Below the pieces are notes generated by a model. The model saw only the letters and a list, made by a program, of their open reading frames with translations. It did no database searches and had not been told where the DNA came from. Source: Fusobacteriota bacterium (lineage in GTDB: Bacteria > Fusobacteriota > Fusobacteriia > JAPLKR01). Taken from it: DNA of 14,709 nt. Within the stretch, counting starts at the first letter, position 1. The number at the start of each line of letters is the position of its first letter. This document shows positions 7,718-14,095 of the stretch, in pieces. The stretch covers positions 1 to 14,709 of the forward strand of contig JAPLKR010000045.1 of NCBI GenBank assembly GCA_026387965.1, in the 5' to 3' direction. A program made the translations under genes and the position numbers.

Positions 7718-7746
7718 ATTATATACCTCCGCAGTAAATTCTTCAA
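7718..7746 (-). promoter_or_regulatory. Promoter of the methylaspartate operon
   Basis: Minus-strand -35 TTGAAG (7741-7746), 17-bp spacer, -10 TATAAT (7718-7723). Transcription should begin near 7711, giving a leader of about 45 bases to glmS. That leader is too short for a cobalamin riboswitch, so control, if any, would be by a protein or by metabolism. Confidence 0.75.
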
Positions 7747-7789
7747 CCTATTTTTTCTTAAATTATAATGATTTTTTCATCGTTCGCAT

Positions 7790-7846
7790 TTCGAATTAGA
7801 CGAATTGCATAATTTAGCGCAACTTAATTGAGAATCGAGGTTTCAA
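7790..7846. repeat. Degenerate copy of the palindromic repeat (copy 3)
   Basis: The right half at 7818-7845 (GCGCAACTTAATTGAGAATC then GAGGTTTCA) matches the right arms of the palindromes at 1070-1124 and 8508-8554, sharing GCAACTTAATT and the GAGG end. The left half (about 7790-7817) matches only in pieces such as AATT-AG, so perfect pairing is lost. It lies upstream of both the methylaspartate promoter and the secreted-protein gene. Confidence 0.55.
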
Positions 7847-7884
7847 TATTTACTTTTATTAATTATTTTTCGGTCATTTGTTAT

Positions 7885-7913
7885 TTGATTTTTTTTTTAT
7901 TTGAGCGTAAGAT
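7885..7913 (+). promoter_or_regulatory. Probable promoter of the secreted-protein gene
   Basis: Plus-strand -35 TTGATT (7885-7890) and -10 TAAGAT (7908-7913) with a 17-bp spacer; the start site would be near 7920, about 12 bases before the GGAGG. The surroundings are very T-rich, so chance matches are easy; moderate support only. Confidence 0.4.
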
Positions 7914-7942
7914 TAAATTACCAAAATTATTCGGAGGTTATT

Positions 7943-8422
7943 ATGAAAAAGATTTTATTATTGATTCTAGCTTTTGTACTGCTTATATCTATCGCTTTTG
8001 CAGGAACAGGAAAAGTTACAGGCACTCTAATGGTTGACAACTCTGGCAATAGTCCGTATTACTACATCGAGCTTTGTCCTTACTCGTCTCCAAACTCTCT
8101 TCAATCTCAAGTATTTGCAGCAGATCCAACTCAGGATGGCTATGGAATTTGGTATGATGGACAGGCATGGCAGTTAGACAACAACAAAATTGGACAACAC
8201 ATTACCATTACTTCAGATAATATTTCAAATGGGCTTGATCCCTCACAACTTCTTGGAAAATCTTTTACTTTTACCTATCAAACTGATAGCAGTGGAATCC
8301 CTGTTCTTACAGAATTTAATGCTGCTTCACAGTGGTTAGTTGTAGTATTCAATTCTACAAACCCAGAACTTATTGGATCTTCTGGTGAAGAGCTTCACAC
8401 TTCAATCGGCGTAATTAGATAA
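7943..8422 (+). CDS. Small secreted protein of unknown family
   Basis: 159 residues. The start at ATG 7943 is fixed by a GGAGG site six bases upstream and by a textbook type I signal peptide: MKK, hydrophobic core ILLLILAFVLLISI (4-17), and a cleavage site after AFA (18-20), leaving a mature protein beginning GTGKVTG. The mature part (about 139 residues) is polar, rich in S, N, T and Y, and predicted mostly beta (GKVTGTLMVDN, HITITSDN, KSFTFTYQ, WLVVVF). It has one cysteine, no lipobox, no anchor and no repeat. It is a single-gene unit with its own promoter and a strong terminator, flanked by palindromic repeats. I do not recognise the family; export to periplasm or medium is the only firm inference. 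Confidence 0.85.
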   Translation: MKKILLLILAFVLLISIAFAGTGKVTGTLMVDNSGNSPYYYIELCPYSSPNSLQSQVFAADPTQDGYGIWYDGQAWQLDNNKIGQHITITSDNISNGLDPSQLLGKSFTFTYQTDSSGIPVLTEFNAASQWLVVVFNSTNPELIGSSGEELHTSIGVIR

Positions 8423-8449
8423 TATTTAGCAGCCCTATTTTACAGGTGC

Positions 8450-8497
8450 AATAACACAGCAAAGCAGGTCAAGTGACCTGCTTTGCTGTGTTATTTT
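8450..8497 (+). terminator. Strong terminator after the secreted-protein gene
   Basis: AATAACACAGCAAAGCAGGTCA (arms 8450-8471 and 8474-8495) form a perfect 22-bp inverted repeat, effectively a 21-bp stem with a four-base loop, ending in TTATTTT. It starts 28 bases after the stop codon. The stem is unusually long for an intrinsic terminator. Confidence 0.8.
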
Positions 8498-8507
8498 AAA
8501 GTATTTA

Positions 8508-8554
8508 TATCCTCAATTTTCAATTAAGTGCAACTTAATTGAAAATTGAGGATA
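8508..8554. repeat. 22-bp perfect palindrome, repeat-family copy 2
   Basis: Left arm 8508-8529 and right arm 8533-8554 are exact reverse complements around a GCA loop; the right arm reads ACTTAATTGAAAATTGAGG then ATA. It has the same centre and distal CCTCAATT as copy 1 but a different, still perfectly paired, inner segment. Its right arm contains the likely -35 hexamer of the downstream gene. Confidence 0.8.
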
Positions 8555-8568
8555 CTTTGGTATATAAT
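8539..8568 (+). promoter_or_regulatory. Promoter of the Cys-rich gene, -35 inside the palindrome
   Basis: TTGAAA (8539-8544), 18-bp spacer, TATAAT (8563-8568). The -35 box is part of the right arm of the palindromic repeat. Transcription would start near 8575 and leave a leader of about 29 bases with a GAGGTGA site. Confidence 0.6.
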
Positions 8569-8603
8569 AATTATAGTCAGTAAAATAAAAAATGAGGTGA
8601 CCT

Positions 8604-8870
8604 ATGAAAAATTATAAAAAATTTACACATTCTGCTTGCGAATATTTTCCCTGTCATAAAAATGTTAATCTAGATAAAACCGAAAATTTTAATTGCTTAT
8701 TTTGCTATTGTCCCCTTTATTCTTTGGGAAAAAAGTGTGGTGGAAATTATATCTATACTTATGGCGTCAAAGATTGCTCTTCATGTCTTATCCCACACTC
8801 ACCTGAAGGATTTGACTACATTATGAAAAAATGGGAACTTATTCATAATTTAACACTTAAAAATATGTGA
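8604..8870 (+). CDS. Cys-rich small-domain protein, probably metal-binding
   Basis: 88 residues with eight cysteines at 12, 17, 31, 34, 36, 45, 58 and 61, plus conserved-looking FTHSACEYFPCHK, CLFCYCPLY, KCGGNYIYT and KDCSSCLIPH. This matches the Pfam family I know as the cysteine-rich small domain (PF04071), thought to bind a metal; no biochemical function is established. ATG at 8604 follows GAGGTGA at good spacing. There is no signal peptide, so it is cytoplasmic. It is transcribed alone, between the palindrome-borne promoter and a terminator near 8907-8961. Family members have been seen near cobalamin genes; the nearby B12-dependent operon is only suggestive. Confidence 0.85.
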   Translation: MKNYKKFTHSACEYFPCHKNVNLDKTENFNCLFCYCPLYSLGKKCGGNYIYTYGVKDCSSCLIPHSPEGFDYIMKKWELIHNLTLKNM

Positions 8871-8906
8871 AAAAAACAACCAATCAAATAGTCATTTTCT
8901 TAATTC

Positions 8907-8961
8907 TAATCCAATATTTTCGCATAAAATGTGTTAAATATTATATATTGGTTATTTTTTT
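8907..8961 (+). terminator. Probable terminator after the Cys-rich gene
   Basis: TAATCCAATAT (8907-8917) can pair with ATATTGGTTA (8945-8954) with one bulged base, with further pairing inside (ATTT with AAAT), and a run of seven T follows (8955-8961). The loop is long and the stem AT-rich, so support is moderate. Confidence 0.5.
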
Positions 8962-8985
8962 ATCACTTTTGAACAGTATTTAACG

Positions 8986-9014
8986 TTGAACTTTACGCGG
9001 TAGTAGGCTATAAT
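8986..9014 (+). promoter_or_regulatory. Near-consensus promoter of the permease leader
   Basis: -35 TTGAAC (8986-8991), 17-bp spacer, -10 TATAAT (9009-9014). The transcript should begin near 9021, giving a leader of about 210 bases before the permease, far longer than needed for translation. That leader contains a small ORF, mutually exclusive hairpins and a terminator. Confidence 0.75.
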
Positions 9015-9046
9015 AATTTTAATGAAATTAATTTAGGAGAATATTT

Positions 9047-9091
9047 ATGGCAGTTATTAGCATGAAAACAAAAAAGGTAAATAAACGATAG
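9047..9091 (+). CDS. 14-residue lysine-rich leader peptide
   Basis: ATG at 9047 follows a TTAGGAGA ribosome binding site at ideal spacing and encodes MAVISMKTKKVNKR then TAG (9089-9091). Four of the last eight residues are lysine and the last is arginine. The stop codon overlaps the first base of the hairpin segment at 9091. Its place, 30-odd bases after a strong promoter and before alternative RNA hairpins and a terminator, is that of an attenuation leader peptide. The first seven residues equal the usual N-terminus of ribosomal protein S2, which may be chance. Expression is plausible but unproven. Confidence 0.6.
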   Translation: MAVISMKTKKVNKR

Positions 9092-9214
9092 GATTTGCTT
9101 CAATGAATTATCATTGGCAAATCCAGGTTGTGTTATTTTGCCAATGATGTTTTGTTTCGTGCGAGTAGTGTATGATTAATAACGTCTTGGCAGTATGCTA
9201 AGGCGTTTTTATTT
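9091..9214 (+). promoter_or_regulatory. Putative transcription attenuator of the permease gene
   Basis: Segment 1 (9091-9106) pairs with segment 2 (9111-9124) as a 14-bp hairpin with a TT bulge and ATTA loop. Segment 2 (9110-9121) also pairs perfectly over 12 bases with segment 3 (9137-9148). Segment 3 TGCCAA (9139-9144) can pair with TTGGCA (9187-9192), which is the left arm of an intrinsic terminator, AACGTCTTGGCA (9181-9192) with TGCTAAGGCGTT (9196-9207), followed by TTTTTATTTT. Formation of 1-2 would free 3 to disrupt the terminator; a ribosome covering segment 1 would favour 2-3 and termination. The structure is read directly; the regulatory logic is inference. Confidence 0.65.
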
Positions 9215-9232
9215 TCAAAAAAGGAGAATTTT

Positions 9233-10660
9233 ATGACAAGTTCAAAATCATCAACAAAAAAAGTTGCTGGGCTATCGGTATTTGCAGTCTCAATGATTAC
9301 TATCACATCTGTTGATAGCATCCGAAATCTACCTGGTAGTGCTACTCTCGGCTCTCAAGCTATTTTCTTTTTTCTCATTGCAGCCATTCTATTTTTTATT
9401 CCTGTTGGTCTTGTATGTGCTGAGCTCACAACTATGTTTCCCGAGCAAGGCGGTGTATATCTTTGGGGAAAAAAAGCATTCGGAGAAAACTTCGGATTTA
9501 TCGCACTTTGGTATCAATTTGCTGAAAACCTCGTTTTCTATCCCACTCTACTTATTTTTATTCTTGCAACACTCTTCTACCCCTTTTCCCAACATGCATC
9601 AAATGATCCAAAATTGATGTTTATCGCAATTAATATAGTGTTTTGGGGCGTAACACTTCTTAATTTTTTCGGACTAAAAATTTCAGCTATATTTACTGAA
9701 GTTATGGGGCTTTTAGGTACGATTCTACCTATGATATTAATTTGTGGTGTTGGACTGTTCTGGTTTTTGACGAAAGGCGATTTAAATCAAATTTCTCTTA
9801 ATTTGCATACTCTTTTACCTGTTTTTAGTAGCAATACACTTTCAATCACATTCACTTCTGTTGTTTTATCTCTTACAGGTATGGAAATTGCAACCGTTTA
9901 TGCAAACGAAGTGAAAAACCCTCAGAAAAGCTATCCTAAAGCTCTGCTTATTGCAGCCATCTTCATTATGATCACACTAACTTTAGGTTCTCTTGCTATT
10001 TCAACAGTTATTGGTCCTCAAAGTTCTACACTTAACCTTGGAGTTATGCAATTTTTTACTGAATTCTTCCGTGTAATTCATATGCCATTTATGACAGTGG
10101 TTATTGCATTTTGTATTGTACTTGGAGGTCTTGCAAGTCTGAATAACTGGATTATCGCACCTTTAAAAGGCCTTTCATCAAGTGCAAAAGATGGCTTCTT
10201 TTCTGAACGATTTAAAAGAGAGAATAAACATCAAGCCCCTGTGTTTATGCTCGTTGTGCAAGGTATTGTTGTATCGGCACTTTCAAGTATATTTATCTTT
10301 ATTCCTAGTGTTAACGAGGGTATGTGGCTTCTTAATATTCTTATGACGCAGCTCTATATGATAATGTATATTACAATTTTTATTAGTTTTATTGTTGTTC
10401 GTTACAAATTTCCTACACTTACTAGACCTTTTAAAGTACCTGGTGGCAACATTGTAGCTTGGATAGTCTCATTTTTTGGTCTATTGGCATCCAGCGGAAC
10501 CATCCTAATTAGCTTTAAGCCTGACCCAAGTGTTGGAATTGCAGAACCCTATTTATTTATTGTAGCTCTATTTATCGGGCTATTTATATTCTCGGTTCCA
10601 GCACTTTTTGCCATGGTATACCGCCAAAAAAGATTGAACCAAGAAAATTTAACACAATAG
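9233..10660 (+). CDS. APC-family amino acid permease, GadC-like antiporter
   Basis: 475-residue membrane protein with about 12 hydrophobic segments, an APC-superfamily transporter most like the glutamate:GABA antiporter group. Shared features are the N-terminal FFFLIAAILFFIPVGLVCAEL segment, EQGGVYLWGKKAFG, GMEIATVYANEVKNPQKSYPKA in TM6-7, ASLNNWIIAPLKGLSSSAKDG and the late TRPFKVPGG. It is shorter than E. coli GadC (511) and lacks most of that protein's C-terminal plug. ATG at 9233 has an AAGGAG site. It has its own promoter and an apparent attenuator, and faces the decarboxylase operon across a shared terminator. Glutamate, another amino acid, or exchange for a decarboxylation product are all possible; sequence does not settle the substrate. 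Confidence 0.85.
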   Translation: MTSSKSSTKKVAGLSVFAVSMITITSVDSIRNLPGSATLGSQAIFFFLIAAILFFIPVGLVCAELTTMFPEQGGVYLWGKKAFGENFGFIALWYQFAENLVFYPTLLIFILATLFYPFSQHASNDPKLMFIAINIVFWGVTLLNFFGLKISAIFTEVMGLLGTILPMILICGVGLFWFLTKGDLNQISLNLHTLLPVFSSNTLSITFTSVVLSLTGMEIATVYANEVKNPQKSYPKALLIAAIFIMITLTLGSLAISTVIGPQSSTLNLGVMQFFTEFFRVIHMPFMTVVIAFCIVLGGLASLNNWIIAPLKGLSSSAKDGFFSERFKRENKHQAPVFMLVVQGIVVSALSSIFIFIPSVNEGMWLLNILMTQLYMIMYITIFISFIVVRYKFPTLTRPFKVPGGNIVAWIVSFFGLLASSGTILISFKPDPSVGIAEPYLFIVALFIGLFIFSVPALFAMVYRQKRLNQENLTQ

Positions 10661-10694
10661 TAATTTTATTTTAATCCTTACTTAATTTCAAACG

Positions 10695-10743
10695 AATAAT
10701 AAAAAGAGCATTTTACATAAAGTAAAACGCTCTTTTTATTATT
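10695..10743. terminator. Bidirectional terminator between convergent genes
   Basis: Arms 10695-10716 and 10722-10743 form a 22-bp inverted repeat with one mismatch and an ATAAA loop. The AAAAAGAGC / GCTCTTTTT core gives T-runs on both strands. The right arm overlaps the decarboxylase stop codon (10739-10741), so the hairpin serves both the permease and the decarboxylase. Confidence 0.8.
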
Positions 10744-12502
10744 CAGATATTACTGTAATGCATAAATCTCCATCACAGTCTTTAAATGAACCGTGAATTT
10801 CAAAATCAAAACCTGGCATTAATTTTCCACCCTCTTCAAGTGCTCTAAGTTGTAAATAGCCTGAGTCAGAAGAAGTAATTCTCTCTCCTGGATAGTATAT
10901 ACAAATTCCTGGCGGATATACTAGAAGAATGGTTGCACAAATCTCATCTTTAATCTCTTTAAGTTTAATTGTTTTAACCTCTTCACGCTTAAAATATTGG
11001 AATGCGTGGTATGGTGTGTAAACTTGCTCAGGTAGAACATCTAAAGAATGCTGAGTTTGATACTCGATTTTTCTTTCGATATAGATGTCATTTATCATTT
11101 TAGTAACTTCCTGAATAGTTTTTCCCTCATAAAAAATTGGGTCTTCTGCAAAAATCGATGGAAGAATATCTTTTAATGGAAGGTTTTTTTCAAACTCTTT
11201 ATAGAATTTTTCTAATGTTTTCAATAACTTTTCAATTTTACTTTTGCTGCTACTTGCAGATACTAAAATTAACATTGTATATGGGTTGGTTTTCTCAATA
11301 ATGATTCCATTAAGTTCCAAATATTTAGATACCACTCTGGCAGGAATACCAAACTCAGCTTTATTGGGAAATAGGATGGATACTTTTAATGGGTCAAGAT
11401 AAGCTTCCCCTGCTTTAATATCTTCATACCCGTGCCATGTATCCTCAGGCTTTAACTCCCAAACACTATTTTCAACTAAATTTTCTGGTTGCCATACATC
11501 AAAATACCACTTACCTTCTGCTTTGTGCTTTAAAAACTCTTTTTTAAGCTCTTTTCTCAGATAAAGTGCATTTTTAACTGTATTTTGAAAAACGTGAGAA
11601 CCTGTCTTTTTATCTTCGCTTAACATTGCAATTGACATTTCAATAGATGCCATCATTGGGTAAAATGGAGAGGTTGTTGTATATTTCATAAAAAGTTCCG
11701 ATGCAAGATGCTCATTATACTTACCTTTTACTGTTGCAATAGATGCCATTGAGAATGCACCAGCAAGCTTATGTACCGATGTTGTTTGAACAATTCTTTG
11801 ATCAACATTAGGAACTGTTCTATGTCCACTTTGCTGAATATACATATCATAGAAAGATGCGTACGTAACCCACGCCTCATCAAAATGAATTGTTTTAACC
11901 TTTTTCAAGCTATCTACAATGCGTTGAGTATTATAAAAAATTCCATCGTAAGTTGAATTTGTTACAACTGCATACGTAGGGTACTTTGTTGCCCCATATT
12001 TTTTCATTAATCCATCAATATCTTCAAATTCTGTGTAAGGAATCGTCCCTAAAACACCATAACTATTTCTAGCTGGAGTAAAATACAATGGCTTAACATC
12101 ATTTCCCATCAAAAAGTGAGCAATTGATTTATGACAATTCCTATCAACTAAAACTGTATCGCCACCACTTACAGAAAGGTCAGCAACAAATTTATTTGCA
12201 GTTGATGTTCCATTAAGTATTGGAAAAGCTCTATCTACATTGAGAATTTTTGCTAAATACGCCGTTGACTCTCCATATGGTCCTGAATTATCTAGAAGTG
12301 AGCCCATCTCAACTGCCGAAGCTGATGTGTCACATTTAAAAATGTTCTCACCAAGAAAACCTTTAAATGTCTTTCCAATATCAAAGTGGTCAAACAGTGA
12401 TCCAGCATCATGTATCGGTGTACAGAAAGTTTCTTTCTTAGAGTCCGCAAAATTAAATAATGCCTTTGTAAATACCGGTAATTTATCAAATTCTTTCTTC
12501 AT
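10739..12502 (-). CDS. Lysine/ornithine/arginine decarboxylase, wing-less
   Basis: 587-residue fold-type I PLP decarboxylase aligning by eye with the linker, core and C-terminal domains of CadA/LdcC; it begins where their roughly 130-residue N-terminal wing (response-regulator-like) domain ends. PLP residues are in place: K245 in SVHKLAGAFS forms the Schiff base, D208 in HFDEAW contacts the pyridine nitrogen, H124 in DRNCHKS stacks on the ring, and NGTSTANK (97-104) holds the phosphate. C-terminal motifs FDVWQPE, TWHGY, LDPLKV and YPPGI also match. The usual TPGHMGG reads TPIHDAG (28-34). The enzyme turns a basic amino acid into a diamine and consumes a proton. ATG at 12502 follows GGAGG; it lies 37 bases after the antiporter gene in one operon. 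Lysine is favoured by the LysRS neighbour, not proven. Confidence 0.88.
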   Translation of the reverse strand: MKKEFDKLPVFTKALFNFADSKKETFCTPIHDAGSLFDHFDIGKTFKGFLGENIFKCDTSASAVEMGSLLDNSGPYGESTAYLAKILNVDRAFPILNGTSTANKFVADLSVSGGDTVLVDRNCHKSIAHFLMGNDVKPLYFTPARNSYGVLGTIPYTEFEDIDGLMKKYGATKYPTYAVVTNSTYDGIFYNTQRIVDSLKKVKTIHFDEAWVTYASFYDMYIQQSGHRTVPNVDQRIVQTTSVHKLAGAFSMASIATVKGKYNEHLASELFMKYTTTSPFYPMMASIEMSIAMLSEDKKTGSHVFQNTVKNALYLRKELKKEFLKHKAEGKWYFDVWQPENLVENSVWELKPEDTWHGYEDIKAGEAYLDPLKVSILFPNKAEFGIPARVVSKYLELNGIIIEKTNPYTMLILVSASSSKSKIEKLLKTLEKFYKEFEKNLPLKDILPSIFAEDPIFYEGKTIQEVTKMINDIYIERKIEYQTQHSLDVLPEQVYTPYHAFQYFKREEVKTIKLKEIKDEICATILLVYPPGICIYYPGERITSSDSGYLQLRALEEGGKLMPGFDFEIHGSFKDCDGDLCITVISE

Positions 12503-12539
12503 TATAATAAACCTCCATAATTTTTAATTTTTTAACATT

Positions 12540-13835
12540 TTACTTTAGTAGATTATCCTTATCTTTATACAACACAACCGAATATGTTCCTAATACTGCT
12601 AAGAACAATCCAACTACTAAATATAATTGGAACAGAGTCGCAGAACTAAATGCTGAAAGAATAAAGATTGAAGAGATTAATACCACGATAAATGTTCCAA
12701 GATGAATCTTTCCTTCCTCCTTTTCTTTTTTAAGTAGCGCAATGCCTGACCAGAAATATGGGAAAAGAAGCAGAAGTACTGAAATGGTAACTGTTAAATT
12801 GAATGCTGTTGCCACATTACTTCCAAGAAGCATTAGAATAATCTCAACCACTGTCATGATAACTCCGTTAATTACTAACCCTTTGCTGTTAATTCCAAAC
12901 TTGTTTGTAAATGAGTAAGCTTTTGGAAGATATCCTTTATCCGCACTTGTTTTAGCAGCACTTGCAGATGAAAGTCCCCATACTAGGAAACTTGCAATAC
13001 ATGCAACAGCCATGATTAATGATACTATTTGACCAATAAGTGTTGAATGAAACATGTAAGCCATTGTCATTGCAAATGATGCAGGTACTGCTTGAATTTT
13101 ACCAGCATGGAACATTCCCTCGATTACTGTTGTCGAAGAAATATAAATAACTGCTACGATGAGAAATCCTACGATTGTTGCAATTGGCACAATTTTCCTG
13201 GGATTTTCAATTTGTTCATTGTTGTTTGCAACACTCTCAACTCCAACATAAGAGAATAAAAGTACGGCAAATCCTGACATAATTGCTCCACCGAATGGTT
13301 TGCCACTTACATTCCAGTTTGAATGAAAAATTTCGGGACTGAAATGGAACCACCCACCAATTGATGTAATGATAACGGAAATCAATAGAAGTATTACTGT
13401 GATTGTAACTACTTTTGTAATCATTCCTGCACCGCGCATAGAGAGGAAAACAAATAACCAAATTAAAATAATTACTACAATTCCAAGTACAAATGAGTTG
13501 TTCAAAGCTGGAACGAATGTTGATACATACCCTAACCCTGCAATAAGAATTGATACATTTGAAATCAAATTGCCATAACAATAGAAAAATCCGCTTTTTG
13601 CCCCCATTAAAGGGTTTACATACGCAGCTAACGCTGTTGGACTGGGATCTTCAAACTTGCTGCCCGCTTTAACATATACTAGCGTTAAGAAAAGCGCGCC
13701 GATTGTTACCAGTATAAATGAAAGAAGTGTGATTGATCCTACACTTGCCAACTGTTGCGGTAAAGCAATTATTCCACTTCCTGCCAAACTTGATACAATA
13801 AGAAATATTGCCCCAACTAACCCTAATTTTTTCAT
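12540..13835 (-). CDS. CadB/PotE/AdiC-like amino acid:amine antiporter
   Basis: 431-residue APC-family transporter with about 12 membrane segments, usual length for basic-amino-acid/polyamine antiporters (CadB 444, PotE 439). Typical motifs are the TM1 kink SLAGSGIIALPQQLASVG (16-33), FSYVGVESVANNNEQIENPRKIVPIATI in TM6-7, CIASFLVWGLSSASAAKTSADKG and LFPYFWSGIALL. It would import the amino acid and export its decarboxylation product, supplying the downstream decarboxylase and completing proton removal. ATG at 13835 has an AGGAGAT site. It is the first gene of the two-gene operon; candidate promoters lie 55-140 bases upstream. Which of lysine/cadaverine, ornithine/putrescine or arginine/agmatine it carries cannot be told here. 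Confidence 0.88.
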   Translation of the reverse strand: MKKLGLVGAIFLIVSSLAGSGIIALPQQLASVGSITLLSFILVTIGALFLTLVYVKAGSKFEDPSPTALAAYVNPLMGAKSGFFYCYGNLISNVSILIAGLGYVSTFVPALNNSFVLGIVVIILIWLFVFLSMRGAGMITKVVTITVILLLISVIITSIGGWFHFSPEIFHSNWNVSGKPFGGAIMSGFAVLLFSYVGVESVANNNEQIENPRKIVPIATIVGFLIVAVIYISSTTVIEGMFHAGKIQAVPASFAMTMAYMFHSTLIGQIVSLIMAVACIASFLVWGLSSASAAKTSADKGYLPKAYSFTNKFGINSKGLVINGVIMTVVEIILMLLGSNVATAFNLTVTISVLLLLFPYFWSGIALLKKEKEEGKIHLGTFIVVLISSIFILSAFSSATLFQLYLVVGLFLAVLGTYSVVLYKDKDNLLK

Positions 13836-13889
13836 TAAACTATCTCCTATTTTTTAGTCTCGCATTCCGATTGGTCGCTCGAGTTAATG

Positions 13890-13919
13890 ATTGTAACACT
13901 ATATATTCGCAATTATCAG
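13890..13919 (-). promoter_or_regulatory. Candidate promoter of the antiporter-decarboxylase operon
   Basis: Minus-strand -10 TACAAT (13890-13895) with TG one base upstream (extended -10), 18-bp spacer, weak -35 CTGATA (13914-13919). A second candidate further upstream has -35 TTGAAA (13967-13972), 17 bp, -10 TATATC (13944-13949). Either would serve the operon independently of the LysRS gene. The 13836-14095 stretch otherwise holds only the probable LysRS terminator and no gene. Confidence 0.4.
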
Positions 13920-14031
13920 CTTTTTTATTAATATATATTCGGTGATATAAGCAAAATAGTATGATTTTTCAATTCAATAATACCGTTAAGATTTTAGGAT
14001 TGGATTTTATTGAATAGAATAAACAAAATTC

Positions 14032-14060
14032 CAATTTCCCTTAGCGAAGCCCTGAAATTG
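14032..14060 (-). terminator. Possible terminator after the LysRS gene
   Basis: On the minus strand CAATTTC (14060-14054) pairs with GAAATTG (14038-14032) across a 15-base loop containing CTTCG, followed by GAATTTTGTTT. It lies about 35 bases after the LysRS stop codon. The stem is short and the T-run broken, so support is modest. Confidence 0.4.
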
Positions 14061-14095
14061 AAAAACATTAATTCGAGCGCTCAGGCTTTTAATTA

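Noticed and set aside
7665-7942. Possible cobalamin riboswitch upstream of the B12-dependent operon
   Set aside because: The promoter at 7718-7746 leaves only about 45 transcribed bases before glmS and I see no B12-box-like sequence.
1070-8554. Palindromic repeats as a scattered CRISPR-like array
   Set aside because: Copies are kilobases apart, differ in length and are perfect inverted repeats; there are no regular spacers and no cas genes.
9047-9232. T-box or lysine riboswitch upstream of the permease
   Set aside because: No T-box sequence or specifier-loop layout and no lysine-aptamer motifs; the complementary segments fit ribosome-mediated attenuation better.
13965-14015. Inverted repeat ATTCAATAA / TTATTGAAT between LysRS and the antiporter gene
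   Set aside because: Nine AT-rich bases with a loop of over 30 bases are expected by chance in this composition; no other sign of an operator.
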